Positions 1 through 6,192 of a DNA stretch of 6,192 nt are shown piece by piece. The translations under genes and the position numbers were made by a program. The stretch covers positions 1-6,192 of the forward strand of contig CALBPO010000198.1 of the NCBI GenBank assembly GCA_937899295.1, read 5' to 3'. The notes under the pieces were generated by a model. It saw only the letters and a program-made list of their open reading frames with translations. It searched no databases and was not told where the DNA came from. How positions within the stretch are numbered: the first letter of the stretch is position 1; every line of letters begins with the position of its first letter. The stretch is from an uncultured Opitutia bacterium (lineage in GTDB: Bacteria; Verrucomicrobiota; Verrucomicrobiia; Opitutales; Coraliomargaritaceae).

Positions 1-1
1 G

Positions 2-508
2 GGGGCGGCTAAAGCGAGCGGTCGTTTCCTCATCTTTATAGCTGCGGATACACGCATCCAGCCTCAACTACTAGCTGATGCACTCCACAGACTCGAACAA
101 ACACCCTGCGTGGGAGGCGGCTCTGTGATCAAATTTGAAAGCGAAGTTAGCGTCATCGGGCGCATAGGTATAGGGGTATGGGAGCACATTTCTAAGTTCG
201 CTTGCATAGCAGCAGGCAGTTTCATCTTTTGTCGCCGCGAAGCCTTTGAGGCTGTGGGAGGCTACGACGAGTCGCTCTACGCTAGCGAAGAAGTCCGTTT
301 CTCTCGCCTGGTCAAAAAATGGGGTAAATCTAATGGCCTTGGCTTTGTCATCCTAGACAATGCACCAGCTCTCACCTCCGCCCGTAAACTTAACTGGTAT
401 AGCGGCCCGCAGATACTTGGGTGGATCGCACTGATGATACTTATGCCCCTTGCCGTACGCTCGCGCAAACTTTGTAGCTTTTGGTATGACCGCCCAAAGG
501 AGGTTTAG
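2..508 (+). CDS. Family 2 glycosyltransferase, C-terminal part (5' end outside window)
   Basis: The open frame enters from the left edge without a start codon. The GTG at 110 is internal, because about 36 codons of family-like sequence precede it. The 168 visible residues read as the second half of a GT-A fold transferase. Near visible residues 6-21 is a Ser-Gly-Arg-Phe-Leu-Ile-Phe segment followed by Ala-Ala-Asp-Thr, the position of the DXD-type nucleotide-sugar/metal site. Residues 71-90 carry the Gly-Ser-Phe-Ile-Phe-Cys-Arg-Arg...Gly-Gly-Tyr-Asp-Glu block typical of GT2 enzymes. Glu96-Glu97 fits the acidic acceptor-side motif. Around 124-130 is Thr-Ser-Ala-Arg-Lys, and about 136-152 is a hydrophobic stretch that probably attaches the protein to the membrane. 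It would transfer a sugar from an activated donor to a lipid, glycan or protein acceptor at the inner membrane face. The acceptor cannot be inferred. It ends 94 bp before the rhomboid gene. Confidence 0.85.
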   Translation, partial: GAAKASGRFLIFIAADTRIQPQLLADALHRLEQTPCVGGGSVIKFESEVSVIGRIGIGVWEHISKFACIAAGSFIFCRREAFEAVGGYDESLYASEEVRFSRLVKKWGKSNGLGFVILDNAPALTSARKLNWYSGPQILGWIALMILMPLAVRSRKLCSFWYDRPKEV

Positions 509-602
509 CCATCTCAATACTTGCCCCTAGGTTACAGGCCGCCATAGTCTGTGTCTTTCAAGCCTTCGGGTAAATCAGCACCAGAAAATTTATTTATAGA
601 AC
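509..602. other. Intergenic gap before the rhomboid gene, no clear signal
   Basis: Ninety-four bases separate the glycosyltransferase stop from the rhomboid start. I see no stem followed by a T-run that would make an intrinsic terminator. The last 20 bases are A+T-rich, and TATTTA at 591-596 could serve as a -10 box. No matching -35 hexamer lies at normal spacing, so a promoter here is only a suggestion. If that box is used, transcription would begin close to the ATG at 603. Confidence 0.4.
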
Positions 603-1541
603 ATGCTCTACGACCGCCCTTACATGCGCCAGTCCTCATCGGGCGGTGCTCCACATAAGGCTTCGATGGTGACGACTCTTATGGTCATCACGATTTCAGT
701 GTTTGTACTACAACAAGTCATGAATGCGTTCTTTCCCGACGCTAGTGGTCGTGAAAACAATTTTTTAACTGAATGGTTCGCTCTGAGCGGTCAAAACTTC
801 CGTGAGTTGAAAGTATGGACGATTCTCAGCTACGGCTTGCTTCACAGTTCTGCGGGTTTATATCACATACTGGGTAACATGCTGGGGCTCTTCTTCATCG
901 GGCGCATGGTTGAGCCTCTAATCGGGCGCGAGCGTTTTCTGGGTTTATATGTGGCAGGCTCGCTGATCGGAGGCGCGGTTTACCTGCTCTTACATTTTAA
1001 CGATCCCGCGCTCGGACAGATCAACGGCGAGTTAATCTTCCAAAGCATGGTCGGCGCTTCTGCATCACTCATGGCGATCCTAGCTTTCTTCTGCTTAATT
1101 TATCCTGAGCGCCCGATCACGCTGCTACTCTTTTTTATCATCCCTGTCACGATGAAGCCGAAGTGGATATTCTGGGGCATGCTAGCCATTTCCACAGGTG
1201 GCATTTTATTCTACGAGCTGCCCAATAAGTCCTACGTAGCTCACTCGGCGCACCTTGGCGGTATGTTTGCTGGTATCCTCTACTACCGCTACTTCCATAA
1301 TCGCTCTATCAGCTTTTTCGGCTCGGGCAGCACCCAGACCACGGTCGAGCAGCCGGCGTGGTTTAAGCGCCGCAAGAAGAATGAGCAGCACATTAGCTAC
1401 AAGGTCAACCGCGGCAAACGCGATGAGTTGCAGATCGAAGTAGACCGCATACTCGATAAAATTAACGCCACTGGCTTTGGCTCGCTCACCGACAATGAGA
1501 AACAAACGCTCGACCGCGCTAAAGATATTTTAAGTCGCTAA
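603..1541 (+). CDS. Rhomboid-family intramembrane serine protease with C-terminal DUF6576-like domain
   Basis: This 312-residue polytopic membrane protein would cleave transmembrane substrates within the lipid bilayer. The catalytic parts are visible: His88-x3-Asn92 in the second membrane helix (oxyanion side), the nucleophile Ser153 in Gly-Ala-Ser-Ala-Ser, and the base His217 in His-Ser-Ala-His-Leu-Gly-Gly. Hydrophobic segments lie at roughly 22-42, 84-104, 112-131, 148-167, 171-205 and 211-229, fitting the six-helix rhomboid core. After about residue 235 there is a basic linker, then a soluble helical tail (about 273-312). Its Asp-x-Ile-Leu-Asp-Lys-Ile...Ser-Leu-Thr-x-x-Glu-Lys pattern is that of the DUF6576 domain found on many rhomboids. 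The ATG at 603 is chosen because the Tyr-Asp-Arg-Pro-Tyr-Met-Arg opening looks like that of related proteins as I recall them; ATG 624 is an alternative. No Shine-Dalgarno motif precedes either. The protease gene prc follows after 17 bp. Substrates are unknown. Confidence 0.9.
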   Translation: MLYDRPYMRQSSSGGAPHKASMVTTLMVITISVFVLQQVMNAFFPDASGRENNFLTEWFALSGQNFRELKVWTILSYGLLHSSAGLYHILGNMLGLFFIGRMVEPLIGRERFLGLYVAGSLIGGAVYLLLHFNDPALGQINGELIFQSMVGASASLMAILAFFCLIYPERPITLLLFFIIPVTMKPKWIFWGMLAISTGGILFYELPNKSYVAHSAHLGGMFAGILYYRYFHNRSISFFGSGSTQTTVEQPAWFKRRKKNEQHISYKVNRGKRDELQIEVDRILDKINATGFGSLTDNEKQTLDRAKDILSR

Positions 1542-1558
1542 ATCCAGCGCTATTTTAG

Positions 1559-3955
1559 ATGCCCGACGATACCTCTACATCACGTATGAATAAACCAATC
1601 TTCCGGATCGCACTTGTTGTGGCAGGCGCACTCGCCTTTGCCCTTTCGACAAACGCCAAGCTAGACCCTTCTAATGAGATGGCGTCACAGACGCGCTGGG
1701 TCGTCAATACAATCAACGCTCGCCACTACCTGCGCGGCACGATGGAGCAGCTCGACGGCGCTGAAATGGTCGAAGCCTACATCGCCTCCTTCGACTACGG
1801 ACGCATCTACTTCACCCGCCCCGAGGTCGACGACTTTATCTTTCGCTTCGCCGACGCAATGGAGGAGTTCTTGCAAAAGGGTAACCTCTACGCCGCCTTC
1901 GAAGTCTATAAAAGCTTTAAGGCAAAGGCTGAAGCGCGCACTGAATGGGCGTTTGCCCGGTTGAAGCAAGACTTCGACTTCACAGTCGATGAAACCTTCA
2001 CCCCAGATCGCCGCGATGCGGAGTGGCCGGCGACTTCCGAAGAGGCTGAAGTACTCTGGCTGCGCCGCTTAAAATATGAGCTGCTCAACGAAATACTCTC
2101 GCTTGCATCCGAGGACAAAGAAGAGAGCGGCGCTTCGCTCTCGGCAAGCAATCCCAACAATCTGGATCCCGATCTAAGCGAGGACGAAGATGTATTCGAC
2201 CCTAAGAAGCTACTCCGCTTGATCGATGACAAAGCATTCTACGCTGAAACAGTCGACGCAGCTCGCGAAAAAATCCGCCGTCGCTACGAGCGTAACTTAA
2301 ACCATACCGTCGCCCGTGAAGCCCCCGAGGTGCAGGAGTCTTTCATCAATGCGATGACACAACTCTTCGATCCCCACTCCACCTTCCTTTCCTCCGACAC
2401 ACTTGAGAGCTTTAATTCCGCAGTGCAAAACTCTTTCGTTGGCATCGGCGCTCTTCTTGAAGACGACGATGGTATTTGTACGATCAAAGAAATTCTTCCT
2501 GGTGGCCCCGCCGAGCGCTCGCGTCTACTCAAAGCAGAAGACCAAATCTTAGGGGTCGCTCAAGGTGGCGAGGAGTTTGATGACGTTGTCGACATGCAAC
2601 TGCGCTACATCGTGCGCAAGATTAAGGGAAAGAAAGGCACGACCGTTCGTCTTCTTATCCGCCCTGGTGAAGCGGCTGATCCTTCCGTTCGCAAGATCGT
2701 CCCTATCGTGCGGGGGGAGGTCAAACTCACCGCCAATCTAGCTACGGGTAAGTTAATCAGCGTCCCCGATGGCGACGACGAAACCGTGCCCGTTGGCGTG
2801 ATTGAGCTACCCTCCTTTTATGGTAACATCGGTGCAGGCAGCACCCTCACCACTACGACGGACGACGTGTCCGAATTGATCAGGAAATTAAACACTGCCG
2901 GTGCTGAAGGTATTATTCTCGATCTCCGAATGAATGGTGGTGGTCTTCTCAGCGAGGCGGTTCGCCTAACGGGTCTCTTCATCCCGATTGGCCCAGTCGT
3001 GCAAGTGCGCGACAGCTCCGGGCGCAAAGAAATCCTATCTGACCGAGATCCTAGTATGCTCTGGGATGGCCCACTCATCGTACTGACCTCACGTTTCAGT
3101 GCATCCGCTTCCGAGATTGTCGCTGGTGCACTAAAAGATCACGCCCGCGCACTGATTGTCGGCAATAGCTCCACCCACGGCAAAGGCACCGTGCAAGAAG
3201 TCTACCACATGAACAATCGCATGCCCTTCTCCTTTTTCGGTAATACAGAAAAGCAAGCCCGCACCGTCGCTTCGAAGATCACGATCAAACAATTCTACCT
3301 ACCCGACGGCAGCTCAACTCAAGTCAAAGGCGTGCCTTCTGATATCGCTCTCCCATCAGTTAATGAGTTCCTTCCCATCGGCGAGGACGACCTGCCGCAC
3401 GCATTGCCATGGGGTGAAGTCGAAGCTGTCGATTGGATCAACGATTGGGTGAAGCTGAAAGTAGATAGCCCAGAGCGCCCAGAGCTCATGGGCGCACTCG
3501 CCGATGCCAGCCAAGCGCGCCAGGAGTCGCTCGAAGAATTCCAATTCCTAAAAAAGCAAATCAAATGGCGCAAGAAGCGTTACGAAGAGAAGGCCATCTC
3601 GATCAGTTTAGAGAATCGCATACATCGCAAAATTAACGAGAAAGTTTACATCGATGAACTCGACGACACTTACGAAGCTTTGAGCGAGGACGACTACGCA
3701 ATGGAAGAGTTCCTCCTCAAAGTAACCGAAGATCAAGACGCGCTTTCAAAGGAAATCCTCTCGGCACCAATCAAAGAAATAGCTGATTCGACCATCGTCG
3801 AAATAAGCACAAATAAGGTTAGCGAGGAGATCGAAGAAACGAGCGAAGAAGAGGAGGAGGAACCCGTCTACGACATCTATCTCCGCGAAAGTGCCCGTAT
3901 TATGACCGACTGGGTGCGAGCGCTGGACAAACCCAAGGAAGCAAAGGACTTGTAG
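1559..3955 (+). CDS. prc: C-terminal processing (tail-specific) periplasmic protease Prc/Tsp, peptidase family S41A
   Basis: This 798-residue serine protease would cleave periplasmic proteins at or from their C-termini. In enterobacteria the family trims FtsI and degrades cell-wall hydrolases; the role here is inferred. Residues 10-33 form a signal peptide (Lys and Arg, a hydrophobic core, then Ser-Thr-Asn-Ala), so ATG 1586 (Met10) is a good alternative start. A Tsp-type N-terminal helical domain spans about 45-270 and contains an acidic, low-complexity insert near 183-213. The PDZ domain covers about 285-370. The catalytic domain holds Ser516 in Phe-Ser-Ala-Ser-Ala-Ser-Glu and Lys542 in Gly-Lys-Gly-Thr-Val-Gln, a 26-residue spacing against 25 in E. 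coli. The C-terminal helical part (about 600-798) resembles DUF3340 and carries a Glu-rich run at 758-768. It is longer than E. coli Prc (about 680 residues). It lies 17 bp after the rhomboid gene with no terminator between, so the two are probably co-transcribed. Confidence 0.95.
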   Translation: MPDDTSTSRMNKPIFRIALVVAGALAFALSTNAKLDPSNEMASQTRWVVNTINARHYLRGTMEQLDGAEMVEAYIASFDYGRIYFTRPEVDDFIFRFADAMEEFLQKGNLYAAFEVYKSFKAKAEARTEWAFARLKQDFDFTVDETFTPDRRDAEWPATSEEAEVLWLRRLKYELLNEILSLASEDKEESGASLSASNPNNLDPDLSEDEDVFDPKKLLRLIDDKAFYAETVDAAREKIRRRYERNLNHTVAREAPEVQESFINAMTQLFDPHSTFLSSDTLESFNSAVQNSFVGIGALLEDDDGICTIKEILPGGPAERSRLLKAEDQILGVAQGGEEFDDVVDMQLRYIVRKIKGKKGTTVRLLIRPGEAADPSVRKIVPIVRGEVKLTANLATGKLISVPDGDDETVPVGVIELPSFYGNIGAGSTLTTTTDDVSELIRKLNTAGAEGIILDLRMNGGGLLSEAVRLTGLFIPIGPVVQVRDSSGRKEILSDRDPSMLWDGPLIVLTSRFSASASEIVAGALKDHARALIVGNSSTHGKGTVQEVYHMNNRMPFSFFGNTEKQARTVASKITIKQFYLPDGSSTQVKGVPSDIALPSVNEFLPIGEDDLPHALPWGEVEAVDWINDWVKLKVDSPERPELMGALADASQARQESLEEFQFLKKQIKWRKKRYEEKAISISLENRIHRKINEKVYIDELDDTYEALSEDDYAMEEFLLKVTEDQDALSKEILSAPIKEIADSTIVEISTNKVSEEIEETSEEEEEEPVYDIYLRESARIMTDWVRALDKPKEAKDL

Positions 3956-3964
3956 GATACATAA

Positions 3965-5131
<1,167 letters not shown>

Positions 5132-5180
5132 CTTAGCGCAGGAGCCAAACGAGAATTTCGCGCCATGCAAATCAAAATGA

Positions 5181-5492
5181 TCAACCCAGCACTTCCCTCA
5201 GTTGCGCATTCACTGCACTGGCAGCTTCTTGATCGATCCAGTAGATCATATCGCGACACTTTTTCTGATTTGAGATGAAGCCTGCTTGCCGAAGAATACG
5301 TAAATGATGCGAGGTGGCTGGCTGAGAGAGGCCAATTTGTTCAGCTATTTTTGAAACATTGCAGGCCTTATGGCAGACCGGTTCATTCGGCAAGAGTCGC
5401 AATATTTGTAAACGCACGGGATCACCCAGCGCCCAGAGCTGCTTGGCAAGCTCTGAGATATCTTCATTTGGATTGATCGATGACATTGACAT
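5181..5492 (-). CDS. ArsR/SmtB-family winged-helix transcriptional repressor
   Basis: This cytoplasmic DNA-binding regulator has 103 residues, a normal size for the family. Its fold signature is clear: Ala-Leu-Gly-Asp-Pro-Val-Arg-Leu-x-Ile-Leu (21-31), then the helix-turn-helix at about 45-72 with the recognition helix [10 protein letters not shown], then a beta-wing around 73-87. Such proteins usually repress their own promoter and release DNA when a metal, sulfur species or other signal binds. The cysteines are Cys40, Cys44 and Cys79. They do not match the Cys-Val-Cys site of classical ArsR: Cys44 lies one residue before it, and Asn45 and Ser47 occupy the usual positions. The signal is therefore unknown. 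The start is ATG 5492, with a second ATG at 5486; neither has a Shine-Dalgarno motif. It lies upstream of carA and divergent from the kamA-type gene. Confidence 0.9.
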   Translation of the reverse strand: MSMSSINPNEDISELAKQLWALGDPVRLQILRLLPNEPVCHKACNVSKIAEQIGLSQPATSHHLRILRQAGFISNQKKCRDMIYWIDQEAASAVNAQLREVLG

Positions 5493-5523
5493 ATTTAAGT
5501 ATATAGATACATCAACAGGTCAA
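5493..5523 (-). promoter_or_regulatory. Candidate promoter and operator of the arsR-type gene
   Basis: Read on the minus strand, TTGACC (5518-5523) could be a -35 box. TACTTA (5496-5501) lies 16 bp downstream, while the better match TATACT (5498-5503) is only 14 bp away. Either -10 choice would start transcription within a few bases of the ATGs at 5492 and 5486, giving a leaderless message. Overlapping the -10 is GTAT-ATAG-ATAC (5499-5510), and next to it an ATAT-N6-ATAT arrangement (5491-5504). These A+T-rich inverted repeats are the sort of sequence ArsR-family repressors bind, so autoregulation is plausible. None of this is established beyond the sequence pattern. Confidence 0.35.
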
Positions 5524-5577
5524 CTACCGAAGATTCTCTTTTCCCAGACTCTTTGCCTACTCGCTATTTCCGGTGAC

Positions 5578-5594
5578 GGACAGGACCTGCGTCC
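5578..5594. promoter_or_regulatory. Imperfect palindrome upstream of the kamA-type gene
   Basis: CAGG-A-CCTG (5581-5589) is a perfect nine-base palindrome around one central base. It is flanked by GGAC (5578-5581) and GTCC (5591-5594), which pair if one base is looped out. The central loop is too small for an RNA hairpin, so if it matters it would be as a protein-binding site. It lies 36 bp before the ATG at 5631, a position suited to control of that gene. Its sequence is unlike the A+T-rich repeat near the arsR start. Confidence 0.2.
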
Positions 5595-5630
5595 ACACAA
5601 ATTCACACCTTTCACTTTTCCACCTCACAG

Positions 5631-6192
5631 ATGTATCCAAACGACTCACTCGAAAACTGGCACCAAGGCCAAGGCCATTGGGAGAATGTGCCCGCGGATG
5701 ACTGGAATAGTTGGAAGTGGCAACTAAAGAACCGTATTACCAAGTTAGAGCAATTGGAGCAGCAGATGGAACTAACTGCGGAAGAACGCGCAGGCTGCCT
5801 TTTTGCCAAGGATAAGCTGGCGATGGCCATTACTCCCTATTTTTTTAACCTGATCGACCGAGAAGATCCCAGTTGCCCAGTACGTAGACAAGTCATACCC
5901 CGCTCAAGCGAGATGCAGACCGCTCCCGAGGAAATGCTCGACCCTGTGGGTGAAGAAAACACCAAACCCGTCGATGGTATCGTCCATCGCTACCCAGACC
6001 GCGTGCTCTTTCTGGTCACAGATCGTTGCGCCGCTTACTGCCGTTACTGCACACGCAGCCGTCTAGTTTCTAACGCGCAGGACTACAACTTCCATCCAGA
6101 ATTTGAAAGTGGCCTCGAATACATCCGCAAACACCCGGAAATCCGTGACGTTCTCTTGAGCGGGGGCGACCCCCTTCTCCTCTCAGATCGTA
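5631..6192 (+). CDS. kamA: Lysine 2,3-aminomutase-type radical SAM enzyme, N-terminal part (3' end outside window)
   Basis: The frame is open from ATG 5631 to the window edge, giving 187 residues of a protein that in this family is usually about 350-450 long. The KamA hallmarks appear in order: Asp-Trp-x-x-Trp-x-Trp-Gln-x-x-Asn-Arg-Ile (24-36), Ala-Ile-Thr-Pro-Tyr-Phe (66-71), Asp-Pro-x-Cys-Pro-Val-Arg-Arg-Gln (79-87), and His-Arg-Tyr-Pro-Asp-Arg-Val-Leu-Phe-Leu-Val-Thr (119-130). The radical SAM cluster is Cys133-x3-Cys137-x2-Cys140, and Leu-Ser-Gly-Gly-Asp-Pro-Leu (176-182) follows. The enzyme uses an iron-sulfur cluster, S-adenosylmethionine and pyridoxal phosphate to move the alpha-amino group of lysine to the beta carbon. 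The PLP lysine lies beyond the window. The full N-terminal arm argues against the shorter EF-P modifying enzyme EpmB. Beta-lysine may serve as an osmolyte precursor or in lysine breakdown; the window does not decide. No Shine-Dalgarno motif precedes the ATG. Confidence 0.9.
   Translation, partial: MYPNDSLENWHQGQGHWENVPADDWNSWKWQLKNRITKLEQLEQQMELTAEERAGCLFAKDKLAMAITPYFFNLIDREDPSCPVRRQVIPRSSEMQTAPEEMLDPVGEENTKPVDGIVHRYPDRVLFLVTDRCAAYCRYCTRSRLVSNAQDYNFHPEFESGLEYIRKHPEIRDVLLSGGDPLLLSDR

Noticed and set aside
496..504. Strong Shine-Dalgarno-like AAAGGAGGT at the end of the glycosyltransferase gene
   Set aside because: It encodes Lys-Glu-Val of the protein. No ATG, GTG or TTG lies 5-10 bases downstream; the only frame there would begin with ATC and end after 20 codons.
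110..508. The glycosyltransferase fragment as a complete 132-residue gene starting at GTG 110
   Set aside because: The frame is open to the window edge and the upstream codons contain the DXD-type region of a GT2 enzyme, so GTG 110 is an internal valine.
613..647. Inverted repeat ACCGCCC (613-619) / GGGCGGT (641-647), with GACCGCCC also at 487-494
   Set aside because: The 21-base loop and position inside coding sequence make a regulatory hairpin doubtful, and the direct copy reflects the shared Tyr-Asp-Arg-Pro codons at the end of one gene and the start of the next.
5132..5170. Extended CarA start at TTG 5170
   Set aside because: The extra 13 residues do not resemble the CarA N-terminus, while the ATG at 5131 gives the expected length and opening.
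5359..5727. A 122-codon plus-strand open frame across the arsR gene, the intergenic region and the start of kamA
   Set aside because: It overlaps two well-supported genes in other frames and its translation shows no family-like pattern.
5612..5830. A 72-codon minus-strand frame opposite the kamA start
   Set aside because: It is a shadow of the kamA reading frame, with Ser/Cys-rich sequence and no domain.

Overview
The window is about 6.2 kb of compactly coded, moderately GC-balanced bacterial chromosome. It holds six genes: two are cut by the window edges and four are complete. The combination points to a Gram-negative with an envelope, most likely Verrucomicrobiota (Opitutales/Puniceicoccales type). 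The clues are a rhomboid beginning Met-Leu-Tyr-Asp-Arg-Pro-Tyr-Met-Arg with a DUF6576-like tail, a large Tsp/Prc protease, a KamA-type radical SAM enzyme, and no Shine-Dalgarno motif at any visible start. The lineage is inferred from recognised family features only; no search was possible.

Layout. At 2-508 (+) is the C-terminal part of a family 2 glycosyltransferase. At 603-1541 (+) is a rhomboid intramembrane serine protease with its catalytic Ser/His pair intact. It is followed after 17 bp by a large periplasmic C-terminal processing protease (prc/tsp, 1559-3955 +), and the two probably form a transcription unit. Only 9 bp separate the prc stop from the stop of convergently transcribed carA (3965-5131 -), the glutaminase subunit of carbamoyl-phosphate synthetase. 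Upstream of carA, 49 bp away on the same strand, is a small ArsR-type winged-helix repressor (5181-5492 -). A 138-bp intergenic region (5493-5630) separates it from the divergent gene at 5631 (+). That gene is a lysine 2,3-aminomutase (KamA-type radical SAM enzyme) truncated by the window end.

How the parts relate. The rhomboid and Prc would work on either side of the same process: cleavage of membrane proteins within the bilayer, and degradation or trimming of proteins from their C-terminus in the periplasm. carA supplies ammonia to carbamoyl phosphate for pyrimidines and arginine. KamA makes beta-lysine or a related product. The ArsR regulator lies between these two metabolic genes and could act on itself, on carA, on kamA, or on several of them from the shared intergenic region.

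I see no mobile element, CRISPR array, tRNA, rRNA or prophage signature, and no convincing new multi-gene system. The points most worth a second look are the unusual cysteine set of the ArsR protein and its position, the complete absence of Shine-Dalgarno motifs with -10-like boxes touching start codons, the rhomboid-Prc pair, and the variant KamA cluster motif.
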